Part shown: piece after piece, positions 8,677-19,975 of the stretch
Numbering within the stretch: position 1 is the first letter of the stretch
Layout of the letters: every line of letters starts with the position of its first letter
Origin: Pythium myriotylum
Lineage: Eukaryota; Oomycota; Peronosporomycetes; Pythiales; Pythiaceae
Direction: 5' to 3'
DNA length: 64,000 nt
Assembly: GCA_023091665.1 (NCBI GenBank)
Contig: JALJCQ010000023.1
Span: 806,001 to 870,000, forward strand
Made by a program: the position numbers and the translations under genes
The notes under the pieces: model-generated
What the model was told of the DNA's origin: nothing
The model's input: only the letters and a program-made list of their open reading frames with translations
Database searches by the model: none

Positions 8677-10995
8677 ATGAACGGCTACCTGCTCCGCAAG
8701 TGTCGCTCCGAGCAGCAGCTCATGAACGAGCTCTCCAAGCTGCTCGCGTCCAAGGACTACGCGTCCAAGAAGATGACCGAGCTGCTGCGCGAGCTCTCGT
8801 TCTTCTACGTGTCGCCGTCCTTCTCGCGCGTGCCGCACTCGGTTCTCAAGGACCTCGTCGCGCTGCTCACGCACCTCAAGGAGAAGAAAGACGATCTCCG
8901 CATCGCCAGGCTCGTGCTCTGCTTCCTCGCGCGCATCGTCGAGCAGTTCGAGCTGCGCTACCAGCAGCAGGCGCTCGCCGCGTCCTCAGGCGGCCGCACG
9001 CAGAGCTTCGACGTGTCACTGTCCATGGCCAGCGGCTTGCTCAAGGTGATCGAGACCCAGGAGCTCAACCACGCGAGCCTGCCGCGCCAAGCCGCGTGCT
9101 TGCGCGTCTACGGGCTGCTCTGCCGCATCTTCAACACCACCGACGCGCTCGTCCTGCGCACCAAGCCGCTCGTGCTCAAGTCGCCTGTTTGGGGATTGCT
9201 CACAGGCGACAAGAAAGTAGCGGCGACCATCACGAGCAAGAAGGAGTTTCCAGCGCAGCTCGCGTCGCTCGCCGCAGCTTTCCACTGCGTGCGCTTCCAC
9301 CTCGCATACGACGAGCAGTGCACGCACTTTCTTGAGAGTCTGCTGCAGGCAGCGTTCCTGCCCAACGCCGTGGCCTCGCGCCACGCCGCCGGCACGCTGC
9401 TCAAGCTCTTCGAGCTGTCGAACGATCACGCGCGGCAGGTCACAGCGAGCTTCGAGGCCTTCTTCACCAAGTTCCGCCCGCCGTCTCTGCGCGTAGGCGA
9501 CCACCTCGCGACCATCTATCTGCTGCGTCTTTGCGGCCAGATCCGCCGCCTTCCACGTATCGACGACCAGCGCAATGCGGCTGGTTCCTTCGGCCAGAAG
9601 CGCCAGTCGTTCGCGGCCAACCTACTCGACTTCTCCTTCGACTCGGGACCAACTGCGGCTGGAGGGGCATCCGCAGCTGAGCCTTCGCCACCGCCATCGC
9701 CCATCGCTCGCCAGCGGAAGCGTCTTGAGGGCGTCCAGGTGTCGAGTGTGCTGGCGACACGTCTGAATGACCTGTTCCTCGACATTCTTTGTGCACCGCC
9801 CTCACCAGGCGATGCTTCGCCGCTTGTCAAGGCCGTGGTGCTAGCGGCGGTGGAGGAGACCGTGCAGGACGCCGACGCCGACGCGTGCATCATGAAGACG
9901 CGTGCGGGCGTCTCGCTCTTCGAAGTCGCCGCCGGTGTACTGCTCAAGCTCCTCAAAGACGCCGTACAAGCAAGCAGCGCCGTTCAGCTCCACCGCGTTG
10001 TTCGTGCAGTTCAGTTCACAGCCGAGTCGCTCGACGGCAGCGTGCTGCAGATGACCGACTACATGGACCACCAGCCGCAGTTCATGGACCGCATCACGGA
10101 CCAGGTCGTCGAGCTCATCACGCACAGCAACCCGTTCGTCGCGTGCCAGAGCCTGCGCGCACTCGTCTGGCTGCTGCCGCGACCCACGAAAACCGACCCC
10201 AAGTGGGAAATGCTCATGACTCGCTTGCTCAGTCTGCCCGTGCAGCAAGTGCAACCAGAGTCGCGCCAGTTCATCGCGGAGGCCTTCTATCAGCGCGCCG
10301 TGACCAACCCAAGCCTCCACCGACACGCCGTGGACGTCGAGATGCTGCGCAAGTGCCAACACATGACGTTGCTCTGGCTCCAAACGCACCCGTGTGAGTG
10401 GCACGCGCCCATGCTCGTCAAGATCTGGACCACGGCGCTGCGCAAGTGCCTCGCGCCCATGGGCAGCGAAGTCTTCCAGACCGTCAACGCCGTGCTTGAC
10501 CTCCACCACCACGCGCTGCATGCCACGGCCGAGCTTGTGAGCCAGTATACACTCGACTTCCTCGCGCGCGTCGGCGCCTCGTACATCGCCCAACAGACTG
10601 CCGACCCGTCGTGGTCCCGCTCATTGTCGCTTCGGCTCACCAAGCAGCTGCTGCTACAGTCGTACGTGTCAAGGCGGCTTACGGTCGCTGCTCTCGCTGA
10701 ATTCCACGCACAGGCTCAGCAAACTGGTCGAAGCGAAATCGTTCAGCATGTCTCCACGCTGGTGCATTACCTCATCCAGAGTCAGCCTCCGGAGGGAGAT
10801 GTTTTCGTACAGACAGAGATCCACTCGCAAGAAGCCAAGGATTCACTGAGTCTGCAAGATCTGCTGGAGAAGTGTCTCGAGCCCCGATCTCCAGCACCAG
10901 CAGCATCCGCAGGGTTCGCTCAAGGTACGACGATGCCGACGCTCACACCCTCGTCGATGCCGTTTGTCGCGTCCGAGTTCGCTGGAATGTTCTAG
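8677..10995 (+). CDS. Large helical-repeat (ARM/HEAT-like) protein, function unknown
   Basis: An intronless 772-aa protein, starting MNGYLLRKCRSEQQLMNELS. It is almost wholly alpha-helical by composition, with runs of leucine-rich amphipathic helices such as 'LKDLVALLTHLKE', 'RIARLVLCFLARIVEQFELR' and 'HAAGTLLKLFELSNDHARQ' that look like armadillo/HEAT hairpins. A disordered Pro/Ser-rich loop (about 320-350, with SPPPSPIARQRKR) separates two helical halves. There is no signal peptide, membrane span or catalytic motif. The C-terminus is low in structure. I do not recognise the family; a scaffold or trafficking role is only a guess from the helical-repeat look. Steady GC-rich codon use over the whole length supports a real gene. 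Confidence 0.75.
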   Translation: MNGYLLRKCRSEQQLMNELSKLLASKDYASKKMTELLRELSFFYVSPSFSRVPHSVLKDLVALLTHLKEKKDDLRIARLVLCFLARIVEQFELRYQQQALAASSGGRTQSFDVSLSMASGLLKVIETQELNHASLPRQAACLRVYGLLCRIFNTTDALVLRTKPLVLKSPVWGLLTGDKKVAATITSKKEFPAQLASLAAAFHCVRFHLAYDEQCTHFLESLLQAAFLPNAVASRHAAGTLLKLFELSNDHARQVTASFEAFFTKFRPPSLRVGDHLATIYLLRLCGQIRRLPRIDDQRNAAGSFGQKRQSFAANLLDFSFDSGPTAAGGASAAEPSPPPSPIARQRKRLEGVQVSSVLATRLNDLFLDILCAPPSPGDASPLVKAVVLAAVEETVQDADADACIMKTRAGVSLFEVAAGVLLKLLKDAVQASSAVQLHRVVRAVQFTAESLDGSVLQMTDYMDHQPQFMDRITDQVVELITHSNPFVACQSLRALVWLLPRPTKTDPKWEMLMTRLLSLPVQQVQPESRQFIAEAFYQRAVTNPSLHRHAVDVEMLRKCQHMTLLWLQTHPCEWHAPMLVKIWTTALRKCLAPMGSEVFQTVNAVLDLHHHALHATAELVSQYTLDFLARVGASYIAQQTADPSWSRSLSLRLTKQLLLQSYVSRRLTVAALAEFHAQAQQTGRSEIVQHVSTLVHYLIQSQPPEGDVFVQTEIHSQEAKDSLSLQDLLEKCLEPRSPAPAASAGFAQGTTMPTLTPSSMPFVASEFAGMF

Positions 10996-11256
10996 CCACG
11001 CAGAACGAATAGCACGTTAAACGATCCAGGCAAGACTGTTGTCAACCCAACCAGAGGTTCCATTGAGAGAAATAAAAAATGAAGGCGAGCGAGGCTGTCA
11101 GGCGTGGCCATGTTCGTACTGCGACCCACCTCGTTCGTCAGAAACAACGCTTATCCTCGAGTTGTAGTAGTAATCGCTGGCTTGGCCGTTCACGAGCTTC
11201 TATTCGTCGCGATGAAATAGAGATTAAGACGATTCGGATTGACGCATCTCTTCGGT

Positions 11257-13356
11257 TTACTTGAAGGTGTTGAAGTCGCGCACTTCGTTGACGATCTCAA
11301 GCGCGCGTTGCAGCAGCATTCGCATTTCGTAGCAGTTCCCGCGGCGCGCTGCAATGTCGCCGGTCTCCTTCAGCAGCTCCGGCAGTTTCTCCTCGCGGTA
11401 CAACGCCGAGACGAGCTCGTTCTGGACGTTCTCTTTGGCGTGAATAACCATGAAGTTCATGATCGCCTTGGGCACGAGATCTAAGAAGTTCTTGCGCACA
11501 ATATCGAAGTACGATGCCAGAAGGCTCTTAATGATCTCGGTCTCGATGCGCTCACGATCGGAGGGCTCCTCCGACTGGCGCATACTCGTCGGCACTTGTG
11601 GCAGCTTGACTACGGGAGCCTTGGAGTACCCATCCACACCGGCCGAAGTTGTCGCCTTGGTCTTCTTGCCGCCAGGGAAGATGTACGACATGAGTCCCGC
11701 GTCCTGCTTCTCTTCCATCGAAGGGGTAGCTGACTTGACGACTTGCTGCTGACCCGATCCCGTTCTTCGCGGATCCTTGACATCGTTCTGGCCCGTCAGG
11801 CTTTCTCGCTGCAGCTTCTCCATCAGCTGGGCGACGGCACGGCTGCCGCCGATGAAGTCTGGGTGGTTGGTGTTGATGTAGGCGAGCTCGATCTGGATGA
11901 GGTTGGTAACCATGGCTTGCGTGGGCACAAGCGACGCGCGCATCATGGTGTTGACGACCTCGACCACACGGTCGCGGAGCTCCGGGAAACGTGAGAGCTC
12001 CATGGTCTCACACTGCGACGTCACGCGCTGGAGTTCGTCGAACACAAGGTCAACGCACTGCAAGCCTGGCTGCTCGAGGCGCTTGATCTGGCGCTTGGCC
12101 AGCAGCTCAAACGAGACCTCGGGCACGAAGAGCGACTGGCGCGGGCCGTTGGCGTTGCGGATGGTCGTGCGGATGTCGTCGTCCGTGAGCCCGTCAAACG
12201 GGTTCACCTCCTGAAGCGCCTTGGTGAAGATCTCGTTGAAGATGTAGCTGATGCGCGCGCCGCCGTAGAGCTCGTTCATCTCGACGCCGTTGAGCGAGTG
12301 GTTGCGGCCGTCGAGCGAGTTGGTGAAGTTGGCGGCAAAGTGCGAGATGAGGTTGAGCAGGCAGCCGCCCAAATCGGTCTTGGTCATCGACTCGGTCGGG
12401 CTGCCCATCTCGCCGAGCTCCACATCGAGGTCGTTGACCATGGCGCTGATCTTGCTCTTGATCTCCGGGAGACAGTCGCGGATGTGGTGCATGAGGATCG
12501 TGTTGAGCGTCTTGGAGAGGTACTGCGTGCCCATGCGCGAGGCCATGCCGCGGTAGGCCGGGTGCTTCTTGAAGAAGCCGAGCTCCTTGGTGAGCGAGTC
12601 GCGGATCGAGACGTTGTTGTTGATGTCGGCCTGGCTGCGGTTCACGACGCCGACGAAGCCGCGCTTGAGCGGGATGATGCGTCCCTGCAGCATGTCGAGC
12701 GCGTCCGTGCCGTCGTCCATGAGGTCGAGCTTGGTGAGCACGCCGATGGTGCGCACGCCCTCCGGGTCGATCTCGCGCGCCATCTTGAGCGCATCGCTGT
12801 TGGCGAGATCCGTGTTGGCCGACGTGACGGCGAGGATGATCGAGTTGGGGTTGGAGATGAACTCGAGGCACATGTCGCGGATCTGCTCCTCGATGTTGAC
12901 GGGCTGGTCGCCCACGGGCACTTTGGTGACGCCCGGGAGGTCCACGAGCGTGAGGTTGAGCACGTAGGGCGAGTAGATCTTGAGGTTGATCGACTTGTTG
13001 GAGATACCCTTGTTCTTGCCCGTCATGCGGTCGGTCTCGCGCTCGATCTCCTTGCGGATCTCGTTGAAGTCGGTGAACTTTTGGCCGGGCGCGTGGAGGA
13101 ACTCGCCCCACTCCTCGGCGTCCGCGTCCTTGGGCTTCTCGTGGCCGATGTTGTAGAGCTGCAGCACGAGCGGCCGGCGCGTGACGATGCCCGAGCCGCG
13201 CGGCAGGAAGTCGCGGCCCACGATGTTCTCGAGCACGGACGACTTGCCGCTGCTCTGCGAGCCGATGACGACGATCTGCGGGAGGTTGATGGGCGACTGG
13301 CCGATGGCCGAGAAGACGTCCTGCAGCTTGTTGATGATCGGGATGAGCTGGTCCAT
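11257..13356 (-). CDS. Dynamin-like GTPase (Dnm1/Vps1/DRP class)
   Basis: An intronless 699-aa protein. The dynamin GTPase domain is at residues 1-300, with P-loop GSQSSGKSS at 32-40, G2 threonine in 'GSGIVTRRPL', G3 DLPG, G4 TKLD and G5-like 'VNRSQADI'. A middle/stalk region follows. A variable insert (about 520-580, 'GSGQQQVVKS...FPGGKKTKA') takes the place of a PH domain, and the GTPase effector domain ends at 'EIVNEVRDFNTFK'. Absence of PH and proline-rich domains and the ~700 aa length fit the Vps1/Dnm1 class, which cuts vesicles or divides mitochondria and peroxisomes. The ATG at 13356 is chosen because MDQLIPIINKLQDVF is the usual start; the frame is open to 13464. It is divergent from the BMT5-like gene. 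Confidence 0.95.
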   Translation of the reverse strand: MDQLIPIINKLQDVFSAIGQSPINLPQIVVIGSQSSGKSSVLENIVGRDFLPRGSGIVTRRPLVLQLYNIGHEKPKDADAEEWGEFLHAPGQKFTDFNEIRKEIERETDRMTGKNKGISNKSINLKIYSPYVLNLTLVDLPGVTKVPVGDQPVNIEEQIRDMCLEFISNPNSIILAVTSANTDLANSDALKMAREIDPEGVRTIGVLTKLDLMDDGTDALDMLQGRIIPLKRGFVGVVNRSQADINNNVSIRDSLTKELGFFKKHPAYRGMASRMGTQYLSKTLNTILMHHIRDCLPEIKSKISAMVNDLDVELGEMGSPTESMTKTDLGGCLLNLISHFAANFTNSLDGRNHSLNGVEMNELYGGARISYIFNEIFTKALQEVNPFDGLTDDDIRTTIRNANGPRQSLFVPEVSFELLAKRQIKRLEQPGLQCVDLVFDELQRVTSQCETMELSRFPELRDRVVEVVNTMMRASLVPTQAMVTNLIQIELAYINTNHPDFIGGSRAVAQLMEKLQRESLTGQNDVKDPRRTGSGQQQVVKSATPSMEEKQDAGLMSYIFPGGKKTKATTSAGVDGYSKAPVVKLPQVPTSMRQSEEPSDRERIETEIIKSLLASYFDIVRKNFLDLVPKAIMNFMVIHAKENVQNELVSALYREEKLPELLKETGDIAARRGNCYEMRMLLQRALEIVNEVRDFNTFK

Positions 13357-13694
13357 CGTCGGCGAGAGCGAGGCGGAGGCGGAGCTGCTCAGGAGAGACT
13401 GGCGCGGCGGGCGTCCTGAGTTATGACGAAGAGGGGGAACACACAAAACACACGCTGGCCGCATGTACTGAGATAAGACACCGTTCGAGAAAGTGATCTG
13501 GCGGGCGAGCTGACGTCGATTCCACCTCGAAAGCGAGGTTTTGCGGCCCCAGTCACTTCAAGTTCTTCTTTATGTGGTGCACATCACTTCTTGTGTACGT
13601 GGACCACATGCTCCCAGACCTCTATTCAGTGACCACACTTATAGTGACATGGCTCCATTCGCAGTGACTGGCTCATACGTTAAGGTCGTCCACC
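13357..13694. promoter_or_regulatory. Shared divergent promoter interval
   Basis: 338 bp separate the start codons of the dynamin-like GTPase (-) and the BMT5-like methyltransferase (+), so both promoters must lie here or in adjacent 5' UTRs. The region contains several copies of GTGAC/GTCAC-type words near 13550-13680. No exact core promoter match was found by eye. Confidence 0.5.
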
Positions 13695-14954
13695 ATGGGC
13701 CGCAAGACCGCCGCGCCGCCGCGCGTCGCCGACGCCAGCGAGCCCACGGGCGACGCGCAAGAGGCGCAGGAGGCGCAAGAGACGAGCCGATCGCTCGAGA
13801 AGCTCTTCGTGCACGCGGACACGCTCGATTGCGCGCTCAAGAGGCGCTGCATCCCCTGCGGCTACAAGCTCGTGCTCCACTCGCGCCCGGGACTGCTGCC
13901 CAACCAGCGGCCCGAGATGTGCCCGCGCATGCGAACTGAGGGCGCCAAACCCGCCGAATCCAAGGCGACGCTGCTCAACGGCGCCAAGGCAGCCAAAGAG
14001 CCCAAGGCGGAGCCGGTGCCGGAAAAGGCGCCGCCGTCCGGCACCATCGGACTCTACGACGAGCGCCACGTCAAGCGCATCCTCACGGTCGGCGACGGCA
14101 ACTTCTCCTTCTCCCTGGCGCTTGCACGCGCGTTTGCCGAGTCGAAAGATGGCGTAGCACTGGTTGTGACGTCTCATGAGAGCCGCGCGTCCGTGGTCGA
14201 GACGTACCCGGACGGCGAGGCCATCCTCCAGGAGCTCGCGGCCATGAAACACGTCGCTGTCCACCATGAAGTCGACGCTACCAATTCCAAGCAGATGGCG
14301 GCGCTCGGGAAATTTGATCGCGTGCTTTGGAACTTTCCCTGCGTGCGAGTGCCTCGCGGCAAAGACGGACAGAACGAGGAGATGGAGCTCAACAAGAAGC
14401 TACTCAACGACTTCTTCGAGCACGTCGCCAACATCCTCACGGAGACAGGGGAGGTGCACGTGACGCACAAGACGAAGCCACCGTTCAGCCAATGGGGCAT
14501 GGAGGACATCGCGGCACGCAACGGACTCTTCCACGCACAGTCAGTCGTCTTCGACCGCTGCCTCTACCCGGGGTACTCCAACAAGAAAGTGCTCTCCAAG
14601 GGCTCCTTCCCGATTTGGGACTCGCAGACGTTTGTGTTTGTGCCAGCCTCGCGAGACAACAAGACACCGCAGAACGTAGATGCACTCCAGCCCATGACGC
14701 CTGAACTCCTGGCCAAGGCGTATTTGATTCTCACGCCGACGCTGCAGGAAAAACTCGAGCAGGAGGCGCGTCTGCAGAAGATGCAGCAGAAGCGCGAGGA
14801 AGCTGCGGCGAAGAAGGAGCTGGGGATCCCCCCGACCAAGAAGCAAAAGGAAAAGAAGTCGGTTCCGACGGCAGGCAACGACAAGAAGCGCAAGCAGCAG
14901 GTGCTCGCGCATCAGAAGAACAAGAGCCAGAAGAACAAGCGCCAACGAAGATAA
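13695..14954 (+). CDS. BMT5: 25S/28S rRNA uridine-N3-methyltransferase, BMT5-like (DUF2431)
   Basis: An intronless 419-aa protein. The N-terminal 60-110 residues include a possible CxxC/C zinc-type motif (RRCIPCGYKL...PEMCPRM) and an Ala/Lys-rich linker. The methyltransferase core starts at 'RILTVGDGNFSFSLALARAF', the DUF2431 signature and SAM-binding loop, followed by 'VVTSHESRASVVETYP', 'HHEVDATN' and 'FDRVLWNFPCV' (motif IV, NFP). The C-terminus is lysine-rich and charged (KKRKQQ, KNKSQKNKRQRR), as expected for a nucleolar protein. Yeast Bmt5 makes m3U2634 in 25S rRNA. The stop is 35 bp from the stop of the convergent potassium channel gene. Confidence 0.85.
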   Translation: MGRKTAAPPRVADASEPTGDAQEAQEAQETSRSLEKLFVHADTLDCALKRRCIPCGYKLVLHSRPGLLPNQRPEMCPRMRTEGAKPAESKATLLNGAKAAKEPKAEPVPEKAPPSGTIGLYDERHVKRILTVGDGNFSFSLALARAFAESKDGVALVVTSHESRASVVETYPDGEAILQELAAMKHVAVHHEVDATNSKQMAALGKFDRVLWNFPCVRVPRGKDGQNEEMELNKKLLNDFFEHVANILTETGEVHVTHKTKPPFSQWGMEDIAARNGLFHAQSVVFDRCLYPGYSNKKVLSKGSFPIWDSQTFVFVPASRDNKTPQNVDALQPMTPELLAKAYLILTPTLQEKLEQEARLQKMQQKREEAAAKKELGIPPTKKQKEKKSVPTAGNDKKRKQQVLAHQKNKSQKNKRQRR

Positions 14955-14989
14955 CCATCCACAATAACACACCATTTTGTTTTGAAGTC

Positions 14990-17900
14990 TCACACGTAAT
15001 AGCTGCGGAAGGATGAATTTGACTCTTGAGCGATCAGCGAGCGGCGCTTGGCCAGCGGCACATTGAGGATCTCGAAGGCACTCTTCGACTTTGGCGCCAA
15101 GTACTTGGAGATTCGGCTTCGTGGGTCGAAGAACGAAACGGAATGGCCAAGAGTTGGAATCTGAGTGGTATCGCCCGGACGTGAAGATTGCGAAGGTCCA
15201 CTCCTTCGGCGGTGGCGATAGAAGCGCTGGATACATGACGCCGCCCGCGAAAGTGTATGCACGCCAACTAACACAAACAGTCTGTCGCTGCTCACGATCT
15301 CAAAATCTGGCTCCGGTGTCACCAAGACGATGGGTAGCTCCACAGTCTTCCCAGCCCGCACGGGTTGAGTCGATATCCGATACACACCAAGACATAGACC
15401 CGAGTAGTTCGAAGATGCGAATGCGTGGAACAAATCTCCGTACGTTGCACCGTTCTGAAACCAAGACCGTCAGCCTTTATCCCACCACGACCGATTTGCA
15501 TCGCACAACTCACCTTGAACCTTGCCGGAATCGCATACGAACGGATGACCCCTGTGCATCGAGGCCCGCCTACGAGCTGCCGAATAATCTTGTGAATAGA
15601 TGGGTTGTAGAAAGTCTACGCACAGTACCATCTGAACACGATTATCGAGCACTGATCCCTCAGAAACCAGCATACCTGGACGAGCATATTCTCGCAGAGC
15701 TCAGGGTGGAGGAGGCGTCCGGACATGTACAAGGGTAGTCCGAAAATGGCCTTCTCCGACTTTTGCTGGGGGATGTCATTCAAGAGCAAGTACTCCCACC
15801 ACGACATCGTACTTTCGTTCTCATCCAGCTCTTTGACGCCAGGTGAGTCATCACCGGTTGTCACTTGACTAGGCAACGCCAGTGGCCTCAACTGGAACGA
15901 TGTTCCCAGAAACTTAGAGTTGGACTCGTCAGAAAGCTCGGTTATCGTAAATAGCTTCGTGAAGTCCATCTTCAACTCGATGAGCATCGTGCAGAAAATC
16001 GCCTCCGCGTCGATAATCGACGTTTCGATATCGTCACCGGCTGTACGCATCAACCCGTCTTTGGTTCGCTTGCCTAAGACGATCACTGCACTTGCTGCCT
16101 TCGCGCCTGCACGCTGCAAGTCTGCGTGGACAAGTGGGCTTCCACGAACGTAATACTGTACCATAGCACATTGAAACGTCAGTTGGTGTTAGTTTGTTGG
16201 CGGCTCGTTATGCTGTTCACGCACCACGTCATTGAAACCCCCTAGGGCGGCAGTGAGTGATGGTGTTGGCTCCGCCGCGTCCAGAATTGTGATCGGAGGG
16301 TGGCCACCATTCGCGTACACACCTCGTAGAGGCAGAATGAACCACTGCAGGCTAGCCAGTGAGTCTTCACCCAGAAAACTGCACACAACAATATGACGAG
16401 GATTCAGAAGCACATCAAGCGGAGGCGGCTCGAGCGTCAGGGCTGGGGCGCCATCAAGCGACGACAGAGAGCTGCTCATGCGCCGAGCGTCAGTGAAGTG
16501 GAGATAGTTGCGTGGGACGTGGATAGAGGTGCCGTTGTCATTTGCTACGGCTCCACCCAGACTCAGACCCATCGGGTCGCTTTGATGAGGACCTTCAAGA
16601 GCAAAATTGAGCGCCACCGAACGCAAAGAGCGATCCTACAGTGTTGAGTTTCACCACGTCAGTTCGCTCTTTTGAGAAGCTTCACGCTCAGATAACGCAC
16701 CAGTACAACACTCTCCGTACTACGATCGGTCCCCTAATTCCAACACATCGACAGAATAAACGGTTAGGGCACATCTGGTATGCTGCGCGGCCGATATCCA
16801 CCAGCTTACCCTATCGACTCGTCGTTGCCGAAGCTCTCCAATTGTTTCATGCCGAAGATTTGTGGCTTCGACGAAGTGGTGGTTCGCGCTGGGAGTCGAT
16901 AATGACGCGTACGCTGTTACGTTCTGGAAGGAGTCTTCGTCGTCCTCGTCTGGTGAAGCGTCGGCCGCTGGTTCAATAAAAGTCTCGTTCATCCCTTCGT
17001 AAGCATTGGCCTTGCCACCGTTGAGCATGAGCTCCTCACGCGTGATCTCGTCTGGACAAATTTGATGTTCGATGATATGTCCCAAGTCGTCCGCGATCAC
17101 ATAGCACTGCATCCACTCAGCCATGATAAGACTGCTTCCAGGGTTCAACAACACACGTGAGTCAGTCGCACGCGGCGCTCCGAGCTCATTATTGGTACTC
17201 GAGAATATCACTTCCACAGCGATGAGCACAACATTCCCCGATGTCTCAGAGAATATACGAGTCGCAGCTTCCGAAAATGTCATGCCAGCATATTTCTTTG
17301 AGATCCGAATCAGGTACATCTCTTTGGCAGCACCGTGGTAGTACTCCTTGAGCCAATGGCGTTTCTTGGATGATGCCAACGGGTTATCAAGAACGGTTGA
17401 AAACCTCAAGTCCGACCTCGCCGATTTGTCCTTGAAGATGTCCTTTAAAGACGTCTGTTCCGGCTCCTTCTCCGCCTCGAAAGATCGGTCTACTGATAGA
17501 CTCGCGGCCAAGTTAGATAACAATGTCGACGCGCCATTGGATACCGCGCTCTGAGCGAGCGTTCCCATCTTAATCACGTTCTCGCAGATCACATCGTCGC
17601 GGCTCACGCCCGCCGCGAGCATATGCCGTGCATTCTCGGCTCGCAAAACCATGACAAGACAGCGAACATCAGGACTACGAAATAGGAGGGGCATATCAGT
17701 GATTGCATCATTGATACCCGCAACGTGAGAGCTTACCCGCAATACCGCTTAGTTGCCAGTACACGCATGATATTGAGTGCGTCTTCATTCGCTGGGTCGT
17801 CTGAAAGTTTATCCGGAAAAACGAATACAGCTTCAGCCTGCTTGGCCAGTGCGCGCTCGAGATCTTCGGGCTTAGTCGGATTTCCCGCGACGTAAGTGGT

Positions 17901-19127
17901 GTTAGCAGCGAAGATCGGATCCGCTTCGAGCTTGGCGACAAGCCCTTTCCTAAACTTTGACCTGCGGTCACCAAGTACGACTGCGTGGAGCCGTCCGCCT
18001 TCCTGGTCAGTCGCAGTCATGTGGTCTTCGTGGAAGAGCTCCCGCAAGATGGACGACAGTTGCGAGAACGACGGATTACCCATGACGATCACGTGTCGCG
18101 AGTCGGGCTTGGGCTGGTACGGTGGGTTGCCGATCTGGCGCGACTTGTACAGGTTAATGAGGTTCTCGATCTCCATCGAGAAGAGGATGACGCCCATAAC
18201 GATGAACATGATCGCGAGCAGCCGGCTAAGAACGGTCTTGGGGGAGTTATCGCCATAGCCGACCGTACCAAGCGTCACGACCGTGAAATAGAAGGAAAAC
18301 ATGATAGACCAGGTCTCGGTCTGGCACTCGGTGCCGTTGCGCGTGACGATCCCCGAGTCACACGAGTAGAGGTGCGCGAAGCCATTCTGCGTGAAGAAGG
18401 GCATCTCGCCGAGCGTCTCGAGAAAGAAGATCGCCGAGGCGCCGAACATGATCAGCAGAAGCACTTTGATCGCGAGTCGCACCATCATCCAGCCGCGTGA
18501 GGACCGCGGCAGATGCTTCTCCATCTCGAGGTAGCTGCGTAGGATGAAGATGGGCCGCATGATTGAGAAGTCGAGCCACGACCGTGTCGCGAAGCCGTTG
18601 ATGGTCTTGGTCGAGCCGAAGCCCACCTGGCAGTGGCCCGCGAGCATGAGGCACTCGAGGATCGTCATGGGCGCGAAGCAGTAGAGCACTTTGTAGCGTG
18701 CTGCGAGGAATCGCACGACGCCGTCGACGATTGCGACGAGGTAGAGCATCGACATGCAGACGTAGCCGACGGTCGAGACCTCGTACGAGCTGCAGCGGCT
18801 GATCATGAAGCCGAAGATGCCGAGCGACGTGACCAGCTGCACGGGCCGATTGATGAGCGCCGCGGCTCGCGACGTGCGAGCCCAACGCCGGTACTTGAGC
18901 GAGAAGCCGATCTCGTCGACGCGGAGCTGTCGCCGCTGGCGCCGCGAGGCGTAGGTCCAGGCGCCGGCGGCGAGCAGCAGGAACGCCCAGAGCGCGCAGG
19001 CGAGCAGCACCTGCTCCTGCGTGTGGGCCCAGTCGGCGATGCAGAGCGGCGTCGTGACGGCCTCGAGCGAGATGTCCACGCCCTGGTCATACTGGTTGAC
19101 ACAGAGCCGCCCCATGATCGGCAACAC
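14990..19127 (-). CDS. Slo/BK-type calcium-activated potassium channel, six exons
   Basis: Exons in reading order: 19127-17737, 17674-16810, 16635-16225, 16155-15676, 15615-15514 and 15454-14990. All introns are GT-AG, of 62, 174, 69, 60 and 59 nt. The joined length is 3714 nt, giving 1237 aa in one frame. The first exon carries the membrane part: S0-S6 hydrophobic segments, an S4-like 'RPIFILRSYLEMEKHL', and the pore loop with selectivity filter TVGYG at residues 288-292. 'RHVIVMGNPSFSQLSSIL' begins RCK1, and later exons form the RCK1/RCK2 gating ring. Exon 5 encodes 'FYNPSIHKIIRQLVGG' and exon 6 opens with 'NGATYGDLFHAF', both typical BK C-terminal blocks. The plasma-membrane or organelle location is not evident. 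Intron 2 is long and least certain. Confidence 0.9.
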
Positions 19128-19975
19128 GGCGCGAAGTTCAGAATGAACTTCACGGACCTCTGTTTAGCGTGCGTCCGTGAGTCAAGCGCGTCAGCACCGA
19201 TGCAACTCTCCTGGGTTTAGTGGCTATCGGTCGGTAATGCGAGGTGACGCTTGGGCGGACACACCTGGTCACAACGTGCGCCAGCGCCAGCCGGACAGGA
19301 GTTTCCCAACGACTCGGTCGGAGCGAGCGGCGGCGCGCGCGCGGAGCTGCCAGGGGACGCCACGAGCACTGCGGAGCACAGGAGACGGAGGCGCGTGGGT
19401 GCGTCAAGGTGGCGATCTGGGTCCTCCCTCACTGGTCCATCCCCTACGGCTAAAGACCAGGCTCTGGGTCCACCATGGCTTCAGCAAGCGCGTCGCTACG
19501 CTTACATTCACTATCTACTGCATGCGGAGTCCTACGCAATGGATATGTAGCGTTGAGACAGGTCAAGACACAAACACTAGAGGAGTTCGCGCTTGGTTTA
19601 AAGTCGCAGTGGTCCGAGGACCAATTGATCTTCCGTGATACGACTGATGCAAGCCCAAGGCTCAGATGGCGAGCAGCAATATTTATCTCACGGGACGGCG
19701 GCGCGCGTCGCATGCACTCGCAGCGCGTTGCCACTACGGCGTAATAACCACGAAAGGCGTCTTAACCATTCAGTGATGGTTCGTGGAGGCGGCGGATTCG
19801 GAACTGGTGGGAATTGGGCGAGGAGCTCTTCACGAGGTCGGAGGCCCAGCCAACGATTGGCTCGGGGAAGCGAGGGTGCTAAATATAGTGTTGCCACACG
19901 AAATCAGTGTTTTATCAGGTGGTCCACACTATTTAGAGGTTACTTCCCGCCAAATTACCGAAAACGGTTTCCGGA
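19128..19975. promoter_or_regulatory. Divergent interval between the K+ channel and HAT1
   Basis: 848 bp between two start codons in opposite directions. It must contain both promoters. A CCAAATTACC FPR-like word lies at 19950-19959, 17-26 nt before the HAT1 start. Open frames here (for example 89 codons at 19475-19744) have no family resemblance. Nothing else is recognised. Confidence 0.4.

Noticed and set aside
12298..13419. 373-codon plus-strand frame antisense to the dynamin gene
   Set aside because: Lies wholly inside the strongly supported dynamin GTPase; composition is a codon-shadow effect.
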